A DNA stretch of 64,000 bases from Mercurialis annua (GCF_937616625.2 NC_065570.1:24638046-24702045), one strand, 5' to 3'; shown: positions 38,460 to 51,289, counted from the first letter of the stretch. Notes: generated by a model from the letters alone, not told the origin. Made by a program: numbers and translations.

Positions 38460-39946
38460 GATCTTGTATATAGGTGATTAGAGTTTGATACTCCTTAACC
38501 TTAGATCTTTCATGAGCTAGGGCCGCGGGATGTGTTGGCTCTAGTTAGCTGTACATGGAGATAGAGGTTTATCCTAGAAAGGATTCATCACTATGGATGA
38601 ACGGATATAAGATTTTATGCTATCTCAAATTGTTCATGATGGATGATAAAACCTGCGCAGGTGTATATGACTTATATAGAAAGTTGTTTCTAGTGGAAGT
38701 CATATTTATCAAGAATTAGAACTGGGAGATGAGGTCATATAATCAAAGACAAACAGTGTTTGACTTAACCATGACACTAGTCGAGATTGGAATCTTAGAT
38801 GAAGGAAATTCTGAGTGTACGGTAATTATGAACATTGGTTCATAAAGAATGCATCGAAACATTCATATCTATTTGGGGGTCGTGATATGTTGCTAGACGT
38901 CACTCTCGATCTACGAGAATTAATAATTAAATGGGATTTAATTATTTAATATAAGAAAGGTGTTTCTTATGTCTCTCGTTGCCATATAGATGTGAACCTA
39001 GTTAGTCACACACAATAGAGTGCGTAACCGATTGAGTTTACGAAAGATTAATTTCACATGGATACTAGCATATCTCGGAAATTAATCTAAGATGAAAAAC
39101 AAGTACAAATTAGGGACTAATTTGTAAGAGTTATAAATTAGTAGGAACCTAATTGTACTATGTCCAAGTTAATTAGAGACTAATTTATAAGAGTTATAAA
39201 TTAGTAGGAACCTAATTATATTTTAACCAAATTTTATGATTAAAAGATTTAAGTAATTAATTAGTGTAATTAATGATACTTAAATCATTAATCATAAGCT
39301 AATGGAATGATGATGTAATGGTGATGATGTAATGAGATAAGCTTATGTCATACATGTGATGGCATCACCTATATGATGTCACCTATGTGATGTCACCTAT
39401 GTGATGTCACCACATGATAGGTGTCATGTGGTGGCAACAATTTTTCTTGGTGTTTGACACCTAGCATGCAAGGTGTTGCATTCTTAAGAAATGCTCTAAC
39501 CTATAAATATAGTATGTCCTTGCATTCTTAAGACATGCTCTAACCTATAAATAGAAAGCACTTGAAAGAGTTCAAGTAGTCATCAATCACGGGAAAAACT
39601 TGGCGACGTTTTTCATACATCCGAGCAAGGTAGTGATCGCGGCGAGAGTTTGAGCTTAGGGCTGCTCGGCAAGAGGAACTCTTGCAGGATAACTTCAAGG
39701 AGAGGATTCAATCGGATGCATACTCGTGTGGACGAGCTTGAGGTCGCCGTACTTTCGGGACTACAAGAATCATTGGAGAATCGACATAGGTATTCTTCTT
39801 ACGATTTCTAGATGCGTGCTTTAATTACTAAATGATACGACGATCCATTTGTTGTTGATATGATCAACTTTAGGATCCGGATTGCTGGAATTTCGATTTT
39901 GAATTGAAATATACGATTCGGACCCGCGCCTCCCGCTGCGCCAACA
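38460..39946 (+). mobile_element. Copia LTR fragment (3' portion), + orientation
   Basis: This stretch matches, in reverse complement, the copia LTR pieces at 51591-52519 and 58826-59450. Shared landmarks include CTTGTATATAGGTGATTAGAG, GCGGGATGTGTTGGCTCTAG, ATAAAACCTGCGCAGGTG and the terminal CGCTGCGCCAACA at 39934-39946. The end CCAACA is the proper LTR terminus and 60-bp satellite follows at once, so it is a 3' or solo LTR. The first ~570 bp of the LTR is not recognisable upstream. It contains a duplicated TATA region and a short GATGTCACCTATGT repeat near 39370-39415. Confidence 0.8.
39476..39560 (+). promoter_or_regulatory. Duplicated TATA region in the copia LTR
   Basis: A 44-bp unit is present twice (starts at 39476 and 39520). 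Each carries TGCATTCTTAAGA, ATGCTCTAACC and a TATAAATA box, at 39502-39509 and 39546-39553. The related LTR at 51591-52519 has a single TATA (minus strand, near 52025-52035), so the duplication is specific to this copy. Confidence 0.65.
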
Positions 39947-42467
39947 GAAGGTTCGGATTTGCTTCGTAACGTTTGTAAACATTTTGCTTAAATAGCTAAA
40001 AAGGTGAAACATTTGGATTTGTTTCGTAACGTTTGCAAACATTTGGCTTAAATCGCTAAAAAGGTGAAACGTTTGGATTTGTTTCATAGCGTTTGTAAAC
40101 GTTTGGTTTAAATTGCTAAAAAAGTGAAACGTTTTGATTTTTTTCGTAGCGTTTGTAAACGTTTGGCTTAAATAGCTAAAAAGGGGAAACGTTTGGATTT
40201 GTTTCGTACCATTTGTAAACTTTTTGCTTAAATCGTTAAAAAGGTGAAACGTTTGGATTTGTTTCGTAACGTTTGTAAACGTTTGGCTTAAATTGCTAAA
40301 AAGGTGAAACGCTTGGTTTAGTTTTGTAACGTTTGTAAACGTTTGGCTTAAATTGCTAAATATGGAAAAAGTTTGGATTTATTTCGTAACGTTTGTAAAC
40401 GTTTGGCTTCAACCGCAAAATATATGAAACGTTTGGATTTGTTTCGTAACGTTTATAAACGTTTGGCTTATATCGCTAAAAAGGTGAAACGTTTGGATTT
40501 GTTTCGTAACATTTTAAACGTTTGGCTTAAATCGCTAAAAAGGTGAAACGTTTGGATTTGTTTCGCAACGTTTCTAAACGTTTGGCTTAAATTGCTAAAA
40601 AGGTGAAACGCTTGGATTTGTTTCGTAACGTTTTAAACGTTTGTTTTTGTTTTGCAATGTTTGTAAACATTTGGCTTAAATCGCAAAAAAGGTGAAACAA
40701 CATTTTTTTTGCAATGTTTATAAAGGTTTGGCTTAAATCGCTAATAAGGAGAAACGTTTTGATTTGTTTCGTAACGTTTGTAAACGTTTGGCTTAACTCG
40801 CTAAAAAGGTGAAAAGTTTGGATATTTTTCGTAACGTTTGTAAACGTTTGGCTTATATTTAAACAAAGGTGAAACTCTTGGATTTGTTTCGTAATGTTTG
40901 TAAACGTTTGGCTTAAATCGCTAAAAAGGGGAAACGTTTGGTTTTGTTTCGTAACGTTTGTAAACGTTTGGTTTTGTTTCGTAACGTTTGTAAACGTTGG
41001 CTTAAATCGCTAAAAGGGTGAAACATTTGGATTTGTTTCGTATCATTTGTAAACGTTTGTTTTAAATCGCTAAAAAGGTGAAACGTTTGAATTTCTTTCG
41101 CAACGTTTGTATACGTTTGGCTTAAATTGCTGAAAAGGGTTTCGTAACGTTTTAAACGTTTGGATTAGTTTTGTAATGTTTGTAAACGTTTGGCTTAAAT
41201 CGCTAAAAAGGTGAAACATTTGGATTTGTTTCGTAACATTTGGCTTAAATGACTAGGAAGGTGAAACGTTTGGCTTAAATTGCTAAAATGGTGAAACGTT
41301 TATATTTGTTTCGTAACGTTTGTAAACGTTTGGCTTAAATCGCTAAAGAGGTGCAACGTTTGGATTTAAATTGCTAAAAAGGTGACACGTTTGGATTTGT
41401 TCATAACGTTTGTAAACGTTTGGCTTAAATCGCTAAAAAGGGGAAACATTTGGATTTGTTTTGTAACGTTTGTAACGCTTGGCTTATATCGTAAAAAGGT
41501 CAAACATTTGGTTTTGTTTCATTACGTTTGTATACGTTTTGTTTAAATTGCTAAAAAGGGTAAACACTTGGATTTGTTTCGTAGAGTTTGTAAACATTTG
41601 GCTTAAATTGCTAAAAAGGCGAAACATTTGGATTTGTTTCGTAATGTTTGTAAACATTCGGCTTCAATCGCTAAAAAGGCGAAATCTTTGGTTTTGTTTC
41701 GTAACGTTTGTAAAAGTTCGGCTTAAATAGCTAAAAAGGTGAAACGTTTAGTTTTGTTTCGTAATGTTTGTAAACGTTCGGCTTATATCGCTAAAAAGGA
41801 GAAACGTTTGGATTTGTTCCGTAACGTTTGTAAAACTTTGGCTTAAATTGCTAATAAGAGGAAACGTTTGAATTTGTTTAGTAACATTTGTAAACGATTG
41901 GTTTTGTTTCATAATGTTTGCAAACGTTTGGCTTAAATCGTTAAAAATGTGAAATGTTTGGATTTGTTTTGTAACGTTTAAACGTTTGGTTTTATTTCGT
42001 AACGTTTGTAAATGTTGGACTTAATTCGCTAAAAAGGTGAAACGTTTGGATTTGTTACGTAACGTTTGTAAATGTTTGGCTTATATTGCTAATAAGATGA
42101 AACGCTTGGATTTGTTTCGTTATGTTTGTAAACATTTGGCTTAAATTGCTAAAAAGGTGAAACTTTTGGATTTGTTTCGCAATGTTTGTAAACGTTTGGC
42201 TTCAATCACCAAAAAGGGGAAACATTTGGATTTGTTTCGTAACGTTTGTAAACGTTTGGCTTAAATCGCTAAATTGGGGAAACGTTTGGATTTGTTTTGC
42301 AACGTTTGTAAACGTTTTGCTTAAATCGATAAAATGGTGAATTGTTTGGTTTTGTTTCGTAACGTTTGGTTTGTAAACATTTGGCTTAAATCGCAAAAAT
42401 TGTAAAACGTTTGGATTTGTTTCGTAACGTTTGTAAACATTTGGATTTGTTTCGTAACGTTTGTAAA
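39947..42467 (+). repeat. 60-bp satellite array II
   Basis: About 42 monomers of the same 60-bp family and in the same orientation as array I, but more diverged, with several truncated monomers (for example near 41130-41160 and 41230-41280). It begins directly at the copia LTR end and stops at the TGTCACGACC terminus of the chromovirus LTR. Confidence 0.95.
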
Positions 42468-43898
42468 TGTCACGACCAACTTTCATGGATCGCGACCGGC
42501 GCTAGGGTATGGGTATGGTCGTACCAAAACCCGTAGCAAGCCTCGCAGATAACCTTCTAATAAAAATAAACCTGCAAGAAAACCAATGCTCGGGGGCAAC
42601 CGAGACTCCAACCTTAGTCTAGCAGTTTATACAACAGTGCTAATATAATTACTTAATAGCAATTCGAAATTATGAAATATGCCTCATATATAAATAATCC
42701 AATGTAACATGTCAAAGTACAATAATATAAAAGTCGTACCACTACGACAAACCAAAGTGTAATAATAATAGGGACAACTAGTTCTACCGCGGTCTAACAG
42801 GTAAAATAGCTGACTAGTCTAATAACATAAAAAGGCCTCCGAGGAATCAATAGATTGAAGATGAGCAACGCTCTCAAAATCATAAACCTGGAAAAAATTG
42901 GGAAAACAACGGGGTCAGATATACTGAGATAGGTTCATAATGCTATTTACATTTATTAAGTTTAAAACCCTTAAAAACAAATCCTTTTATACTAATTTAT
43001 ATATTTGATTATGGAAAACAGTATTGAAATGAAATCACAAAGTATTCAACTCAAAGTATTATCCAAAGTAGATGGGAACAAATCCTCATCGATTCCCAAA
43101 GTGGGCCAAACATTGGTCAGCCAATCCCAAATTACTTACCGGTGCACGCAGTCTCGATACAAGCCTATCGAGTAGCTCGTTTTAATCCAGATCCATAATC
43201 CTTAAAACAGTTCACAAACATTTGATATACTAAAATAATGTGCGGTACTTAATAAAGCAGTAAATTACACTATAAACTCACTGCTTGCTTATCCACGTGA
43301 ATCTTGTCAAAAAGCTAACCCTGCGTAGACTCCGAAGCACGAGCAGTCGACAGGTCTAAAACATTATACAAGTTAAAATCTGAACAACCCATAACTCTAA
43401 GAATACTAGACTCCACATAGCACTAGCATTTCAAACACAACCAAAGAATCAACCAAGGTAACCAAAGTACAACCTAAGTATTCAATTCAAACCAAATAAC
43501 AAAGTTGGGAAAATTAAGCTTAGGTGAGTTTTTATCTTTGAAAACGAAACCAACGTCTTAAATACTTAAATAATCTTTTCAAAACAATAATAGTTGTTAG
43601 CATTACTGCAGTGTAGCTTAACACAACATGTCGGGAGACCACGTCTAACCCGACCCATCCATAAACCAAAGTTAAAAATCAAAGTCTTAAATCAAACCTT
43701 AAATGAAACCAAAGTTATTTTAAATAAGAACTCATACCTTAACTTAATAATGCCACGAAACAATATAGAAAACCACAATCCAAATAAGCTTGTCAACACT
43801 TGACAAGTAACACCCAAGGTACACTTAATATCTCACCTTAAATAGAATCAATAAGATTCAATCATCTTTCAAGTATCAACTGAAACTAAATAATTTAA

Positions 43899-44272
43899 GG
43901 CCTAATTACTTAAAAAAAAACCCCACCTTGTAACATTTATTCGTTTATACCCTGACCTAGGAAAAAGTTTATTTGTACCCTTTTTTTGATTTTTCATTTT
44001 CGTCTCTACCCTAAAGAGTTAATTTGACCTCTTTTCATTTGGAAAAATATTCAAAATGATCCTTTATATTTAGCTTATATTCTAATTAAACATTAATATT
44101 ATTAATCATTTATAATGTTTTCATCCTTTAATTAATTTAATTGTCAAAAATATAAATTTTAGGTTAGAGATGAAAACGAAAAATCAAAAAAAGGGTACAA
44201 ATGAACTTTTTCCTAGGTCAGGGTATAAACGAAAAAATGTTATAAGGTGGGGGGTTTTTAAGTAATTAGGCC
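43899..44272. mobile_element. Mutator-type MITE (374 bp)
   Basis: A 374-bp element with long imperfect terminal inverted repeats of about 113 bp, starting GGCCTAATTACTTAAAAA on both ends. It is flanked by a perfect 9-bp direct duplication ATAATTTAA (43890-43898 and 44273-44281). A 9-bp duplication with long inverted repeats is the signature of Mutator-like elements. The centre is AT-rich and non-coding, so it is a non-autonomous MITE. It inserted into the chromovirus LTR and is therefore younger than that element. Confidence 0.92.
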
Positions 44273-45330
44273 ATAATTTAATCAACTCACAACAACCATA
44301 TAACCCTTACATGCCTTATATCTCATTAACCATTGTTAACAAGACTAACATCCTTTAACTATGTTTGAGCCATTTTATAAACAAAGTTTCCAGCCCTTAG
44401 TAACAAGATCTAAACCACCCTAGGTAAGCATTTACAAAGCCAAAACATTGGTATATTTTACCAATAACTATCCACTAACGTAATCTTCCAAATACTAGAA
44501 TACTTCTTTGTAAATAATTTCCAGCAACATGATTCTTTAAAACAGTTATATAATTCAATTAAATGATATTTAACATATGTTTGATCCTTAGATAGTTACC
44601 TCAATTCCCCCGATGTGTAAATTGTTAACAAACAACCTTTTAATCTTTTAAAAAAAAGATTTCCAGATTTTAGTTAACACCAAAACATAATTTTATCTCA
44701 AAAGTTTAATCCAAATACTTCATTAAATCATTTAAACAATATTTCCAAACCACCCAAAGTTTTGTTAAGCATTTAACAAACTAAGATCAAACGTTAAAAC
44801 ATTTCTAGATTTTTAAACAACAATCAAAACAGTTTTATAACCTAAAATCTTTAGCCATTTGATAAATCTATTAATTGTAACATCCAATCCAAACCACCCA
44901 AAGTACAAATGAAATCAAAGAGACTTATATAACATCAAATCAAGATTTCCAGAATTTATAGATCATAGCAACATAAAAAATACAATCAAGTCACCCAAAG
45001 TATTGAATTAACAAATCAACTAACAATCTCTACAAACCATAATAAGGGTTTAAAGCCACTAACCTTTTGTAATAGATTAAGAACAACCAAAGGAAGAAAA
45101 CCCAGAATTTATAAATCCCAAAATCAGCCTACTATCTATTGAAATGATGGCAAGAGGATTAAGAACAAATACGAACGATTAAACTATGATTAAACCTTAA
45201 GATATTGATGAATTTACTTACCAATAATCAAATTAGACTAAGGAATAGGTAGGAGATGATATTCAGAGAGTAGGTGCCGTAATAGGGTTTTCAAGAAAGT
45301 GTAAAATCTGATTAGGTCAATTTAAGGTGG

Positions 45331-45340
45331 TATTTATAGA
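45331..45340 (-). promoter_or_regulatory. TATA box of the chromovirus LTR
   Basis: TCTATAAATA on the minus strand, about 315 bp from the LTR start, with the GC-rich motif cluster immediately upstream. Assigned from position and sequence only. Confidence 0.5.
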
Positions 45341-45654
45341 AAATTAACAAACTGAACACTGTACGCATCACGCCCGCTACAGTCATATCGCGCCCGTGAT
45401 ATATGTCGCGCCCGCGACACTCCTCCCATCAAGCCCGCGAAATGCTACTGCCTCCGATGAAAAATTGAGATTTTGAATTTGAAATCAAAATCGAAAACGT
45501 TCCAAACTCCGAGACTACTCCTAATACATTTTAAAACACATATTAGAAGGTTTAGAACCTTGGAATCACGATTCCAAGTGGTCGAACCACTCAAACGAAC
45601 CCAAGGTATCGTTTAGGCTTAACGGAATAAGTCGCAAAAATACGGGGTGTTACA

Positions 45655-45668
45655 TTTTCCCCAACTTA
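45655..45668 (-). other. Polypurine tract of the chromovirus
   Basis: On the minus strand TAAGTTGGGGAAAA directly precedes the LTR start TGTAACACC. This is the usual plus-strand primer of Tekay-type elements. Confidence 0.75.
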
Positions 45669-45846
45669 AAAACAAAATCATCCTCGATTTTACAACTATG
45701 AAATTAAGCAACAACTCACATAAACATACCAGAGTAATACGCATAGCACAATGCCCAAAGTATCAAATACCAAAGTAACACACAAAATAAACACATAACC
45801 CAAGATACTAACATAGCATAAAAGCAATCAACAAATCCAACGTACC

Positions 45847-46994
45847 TCAAGGAAAGAGGAAAGGAATACAGCTCCTCATGTCGGACTCCGTCTCCCAGGT
45901 GAACTCTTCTACAGAGTGATTCCGCCACAGAACCTTGACCATCAGAATCTCCTTGTTCCACAACTTACGCACCTGCGTATCGACAATCTCAATAGGCGGC
46001 TCCTCATAAGACATCTCTTGGTCAATCTCAACACTCTGTGGTACAATCAGTTGAGAAGGATCAGAAACGCACTTCCGCAACATCGAGATATGGAACACTG
46101 GATGTACCAAAGACATGTCTGGCGGCAACGACAAACGATAAGCAACTGCTTCAACTCTCTCTATGATCTCATACGGACAAACAAACCTCGGTACTAATTT
46201 CCGCTTAATACCAAAATGCACAACGCCCTTCATAGGCGAAACCCGAAGAAATACATAGTCGCTAACACGAAACTCAAAATCCTTCCGCTTAAGATCAGCA
46301 TAACTCTTGTGCCGACTAATAGCAGTCTCAAGCCTACACTTGATCAAAGGTACCTTCTCTGAGGTAATCTGGATGATCTCAGCTCCAGAAAGTTTACGCT
46401 CGTAGACCTCTTCCCAACAGATAGGAGATCGACACTTGCGCCCATACAAAGCCTCATAAGGTGCCATCTCGATACTAGCATGATAACTGTTGTTGTAGGA
46501 AAACTCAATCTAAGGCAATTGAGTATCCCAGCTACCCTGAAAATCCAGAATACACATCCTAAGCATATCCTCCAAAGTCTGAATCGTCCTCTCAGACTGA
46601 TCGTTAGTCTAAGGATGAAATGCAGTACTGAAATCCAACCTCGAACCCAAAGATTCCTGCAATGCCTTCCAAAACCGAGAGGTGAAAATCAAACCTCTGT
46701 CCGAAACTATCAACACTGGTACACCATGGAGACTAACAATCTGATCGATGTACAACTATGCCAACTGCATAGGCTTATAAGTAACCTTGATTGATAAGAA
46801 GTGAGCTGACTTGGTCAAATGGTCAACAATCACCCAAATCGAATCATACAACTATCGGGTACGTGGTAAACCAACCACGAACCCCATAGCGATACTCTCC
46901 CATTTCCACTCTGGAATATGTAGCGGCTGTAGATATCCAAATGGTGTCTGATGTTCCAACTTTACCTTCTGGCAAGTCAAACTCTGCAACATCC
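45847..46994 (-). pseudogene. Chromovirus integrase and chromodomain, truncated and interrupted
   Basis: Part of a gypsy polyprotein. Reading the minus strand, 46994-46860 gives the end of the zinc-binding part and the start of the core ([13 protein letters not shown], then VGLPRTR). The core follows with catalytic residues still recognisable: Asp in VIVDHLTKSAHF, Asp in VSDRG and Glu in [13 protein letters not shown]. Next come MAPYEALYGRKCRSP, the LRVSPMKGV and HISMLRKC motifs, and a chromodomain with VKVLWRNHSVEEFTWE before the stop at 45847. Four in-frame TAG codons interrupt it (46852-46854, 46756-46758, 46609-46611, 46510-46512). A short deletion removes the second zinc-finger cysteine region near 46970. 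From about 46509 to the end the frame is open (about 220 codons). The reading frame is kept throughout, so decay is mostly by point mutation. The chromodomain would direct integration to modified histones, fitting a satellite location. Confidence 0.9.
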
Positions 46995-48119
46995 TTTTTA
47001 GCAATTTAAGCCAAACGTTTACAAACGTTACGAAACAAATCCAAGCGTTTCTCCTTTTTAGCAGTTTGAGCCAAACGTTTACAAACGTTATGAAACAAAT
47101 CAAAGCGTTTTACCATTTTAGCAATTTAAGCCAAATGTTTACAAAGGTTGCGAAAAAAATCCAAACGTGTCCCCTTTTTAGCGATTTATGCCAAACGTTT
47201 AAAAACGATACGAAACAAATCCAAGTGTTTCACCTTTTTAGTGATTTAAGTCAAACGTTTACAAACGTTACAAAACAAATCCAAATGTTTTGCCTTTTTA
47301 GCGATTTAAGCCAAACATTTACAAACATTACGAAACAAATCCAAACGTTTCCCCTTTTTAGCGATTTAAGCCAAACATTTGCAAACGTTACGAAACAAAA
47401 CCGAACGTTTAAAACGTTACGAAACAAATCCAAACAATTCCTATTTTTAGCGATTCAAGCCAAACCATTACAAACATTACGAAACAAAACAAAATGTTTC
47501 CCCTTTTTTGCAATTAAAGCCAAACATTTACAAATGTTACGAAACAAATTTAAGCGTTTCACCTTTTTAGCAATTTAAGCCAAACGTTTACAAACGTTCC
47601 GAAATAAATCCAACTGTTTCATCATTTTAGCGATTTAAGCCAAACATTTACAAACATTACGAAACAAATCCAAACGTTTCACCTTTTTAGCGATCTAAGC
47701 CGAACGTTTACAAACGTTATGAAACAAAACCAAACGTTTCACCTTATTAGCGATTTAAGCCGAACGTTTACAAACGTTACGAAACAAAACCAAAAATTTC
47801 ACCTTGTTACGAATTTAAGCCCAACATTTACAAACGTTACAAAATAGATCCAAACGTTTCCCCATTTTAGCGATTTAAACCAAAAGTTTAAAACGTTACG
47901 AAACAAATCCAAATATTTCACCTTTTTAGCGATTTATGCCAAACATTTACAAACGTTACGAAGCAAATCCAAACGTTTCACCTTTTTAGCGATTGAAGCC
48001 AAACGTTTACAAACGCTACGAAACAAATCCAAACGTTTCACCTTTTTAGCGATTTAAGCCAAAGGTTTACAAATATTACGAAACAAATCCAAACGTTTCA
48101 CCTTTTTAGCGATTTAAGC

Positions 48120-49850
48120 CAAATGTTTGCAAACACTACAAACAAATCCAAACGGTTCACCTTTTTAGCGATTTGAGCCAAATGTTTACAAACGCTACGA
48201 AAGAAATCCAAACGTTTCACTTTTTAGCAATTTAAGCCAAACGTTTACAAACGTTACGAAACAAATCCAAGCGTTTCTCCTTTTTAGCAATTTAAGAAAA
48301 CAATTTACAAACATTACGAAACAAATCAAAGCGTTTCACCTTTTTAGCAATTTAAGCCAAACGTTTACAAAGGGTACGAAACAAATCCAAACGTTTCCCC
48401 TTTTTAGCAATATTAGCCAAATGTTTACAAACGCTACGAAACAAATCCAAACGTTTCACATTTATAGTGATTTAAGCCAAACGTTTACAACGTAACAAAA
48501 CAAATCCAAATGTTTCACCTTTTTAGCGATTTAAGCCAAACGTTTACAAACGTTACGAAACAAAACCAAACGTTTACAAACGATACGAAACAAATCCAAA
48601 CGTTTCACATTTTTAGTGATTTTAGCCAAACCTTTACAGCTGTAAGAAACAAAACCAAGCATTTCACCTTTTTAGCGATATAAGCCAAACGTTTACAAAC
48701 GATACGAAAAAAAGCCAAGAATTTCACCTTTTTAGTAATTTAAGCCATACGTTTACAAATGTTACGAAACAAATCGAAGCGTTTTACCTTTTTATCAATT
48801 TAAGCCAAACGTTTACAAACTTTAAAAAACAAATCCAAGTGTTTCACCTTTATAGCACTTTAAGCCAAACGTTAACGTTCCGAAACAAATCCAAGCGTTT
48901 AACCTGTTTAGAAATTTAAGTCAAACGTTTACAAACGTTCTGAAACAAATCCAAACGTTTCACCTTTTTAGCGATTTAAGCCAAATGTTTGCAAACACTA
49001 CAAAACAAATCTAAACGATTCACCTTTTTAACGATTTAAGCCAAACGTTTACAAACGCTTCGAAAGAAATCCAAATGTTTCACCTTTTTAGCAATTTAAG
49101 CCAAACGATTACAAACGTTACGAAACAAATCCAAGTGTTTCTCCTTTTTAGCAATTTAAGCAAAAAGTTTACAAACATTACGAAACAAATCAAAGTGTTT
49201 CACCTTTTTAGCAATTTAAGCCAAACGTTTACAAAGGGTATGAAACAAATCCAAACGTTTCCCCTTTTTAGCAATTTTAGCCAAACGTTTACAAACGCTA
49301 CGAAACAAATCCAAACGTTTCGCATTTATAGCGATTTAAACCAAACGTTTACAAACGTTACGAAACAAATCCAAATGTTTCACCTTTTTAGCGATTTAAG
49401 CCAAACGTTTACAAATGTTATGAAACAAAACTAAACATTTACAAACGATACGAAACAAATCCAAACGTTTCACATTTTTAGCAATTTAAGCCAAACCTTA
49501 TAGCTGTAAGAAACAAAACCAAGCATTTCACCTTTTTAGCGATATAAGCCAAACGTTTACAAACGTTACGAAACAAAGCCAAGCATTTCACCTTTTATGT
49601 AATTTAAGCCAAACGTTTACAAACGTTACAAAACAAATCCAAGCGTTTCATCTTTTTAGAAATTTAAGCCAAACGTTTACCAAACGTTACAAAACAAATC
49701 CAAACGTTTCACCTTTTTAGCGATCTAAGCCGAACGTTTACAAACGTTACGAAACAATACCAAACATTTCACTTTGTTAGAAAGTTAAGCCAAACATTAA
49801 CAAACGTTACGAAACAAATCCAAACTTTTCCACATTTTGGAGATTTATGC
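48120..49850 (-). repeat. ~862-bp higher-order duplication in array III
   Basis: Unusual monomers recur about 862 bp apart. A TTTGCAAACACTACAAA variant occurs near 48125 and 48990. A variant with CTGTAAGAAACAAAACC occurs near 48640 and 49503. Order between them is kept. Edges are approximate. Confidence 0.7.
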
Positions 49851-51289
49851 CAAACGTTTATAACGTTACAAAACAAATCCAAACATTTCACCTTTTTAGC
49901 GATTTATGCCAAAAGTTAACAAACATTACGAAACAAATCTAAACGTTTCACCTTTTTAGCGATTGAAGCCAAACGTTTACAAATGTTACGAAACAAATCC
50001 AAACGTTTCACCTTTTTAGCGATATATACCAAACGTTTACAAATGGTACAAAACAAATCCAAACGTTTCACCTTTTTAGCGATTTAAGCCAAACGTTTAC
50101 AAACGCTACGAAACAAATCCAAATGTTTCACCTTTTTTGCGATTTAATCCAAACATTTACAAACGTTACGAAACAAATCCAAGCATTTCACCTTTTTAGC
50201 AATTTAAGCCAAAAGTTTACAAACGTTACGAAACAAATCCAAACGTTTCACCTTTTAGAGATTTAAGCCGAACGTTTACAAACGTTATGAAACAAAACCA
50301 AACATTTCACCTTTTTAGCAATTTAAACCCAATGTTTACATACGTTACGAAACAGATCCAAACGATTCCCCATTTTAGCGATTTAAGCCAAACGTTTAAA
50401 ACGTTACGAAACATATCCAAATACTTCACCTTTTTAGCGATTTATGCCTAACGTTTACAAACGTTTCAAAACAAATCCAAACGTTTAACCTTTTTAGCGA
50501 TTGAAGCCAAACGTTTACAAACGCTACGAAATAAATCCAAACGTTTCACCTTTTTAGTGATTTATGCCAAAGGTTTACAAAACGTTACGAAACAAATCCA
50601 AACGTTTCACCTTTTTAGCAATTTAAGCCAAACGTTTACACAGGTTATGCAACAAATCCAAATGTTTCCCCTTTTTAGAAATTTAAGCCAAACATTTACA
50701 AACGTTACGAAACAAATCCAAGCATTTCACCTTTTTAATAATTTCAGCCAAACGTTTACAAACGCTACGAAACGAATCCAAGCGTTTCTCCTTTTTAGCA
50801 ATTTAAGCCAAACGTTTACAAACGTTACGAAACAAAACAAACGTTTCCTCTTTTTAGCGAATTAAGCCAAACGTATACAAACATTACGAAACAAAACCAA
50901 ACCTTTAAAACGTTATGAAACAAATCCAAACGTTTCACATTTCTAGCGATTTAAGCCAAACCTTTATAAACGTTTCGAACAAAACTAAACGTTAAAAAAC
51001 GTTACGAAAAAATCCAAACGTTTCACATTTCTAGCGATTTAAGCCAAATGTTTACAAACGTTACGAAACAAAACCAAGCGTTCCTCCTTTTTAGAACTTT
51101 AACCCAAACGTTTACAAACGTTACGAAACAAATCCAAGCGTTTCACCTTTTTAGAAATTTAAGCCAAACGTTTATAAACGTTCCGAAACAAATCCAAGCG
51201 TTTCTCCTTTTTAGAAATTTATGCAAAACGTTTACAAACGTTCTGAAACGAATCTAAACTTTTCACCTTTTTAGTGATTTAAGCCAAAC

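Larger units (their letters stand above)
42468..45654 (-). repeat. 3' LTR of the chromovirus
   Basis: 3187 bp including a 374-bp MITE and its 9-bp duplication, so about 2.8 kb originally. Terminal TGT and ACA bases are intact on both sides. A TATA-like TCTATAAATA lies on the minus strand at 45331-45340. A cluster of GC-rich CGCGCCCGCGA-type motifs lies just upstream of it at about 45369-45440. No protein gene is seen inside; short open frames such as 43594-43803 are chance. Confidence 0.88.
42468..46994 (-). mobile_element. Tekay/Del-like chromovirus, 3' part only
   Basis: The 3' end of a Ty3/gypsy element on the minus strand. Reading down the minus strand it contains the integrase core, a chromodomain, the polyprotein stop, a short untranslated region, a purine tract and a complete LTR. 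The LTR begins TGTAACACCCCG and ends GGTCGTGACA, typical for the Tekay/Del chromovirus group. At its LTR end it sits cleanly in + oriented satellite (preceding bases GTAAA are the candidate target duplication). At the other end it is cut inside integrase at about 46994 and fused to satellite in the opposite orientation. Gag, protease, reverse transcriptase, RNase H and the 5' LTR are missing from this window. Confidence 0.9.

Noticed and set aside
45916..46794. Plus-strand frames of 93 and 104 residues
   Set aside because: They are antisense shadows of the chromovirus integrase on the minus strand.
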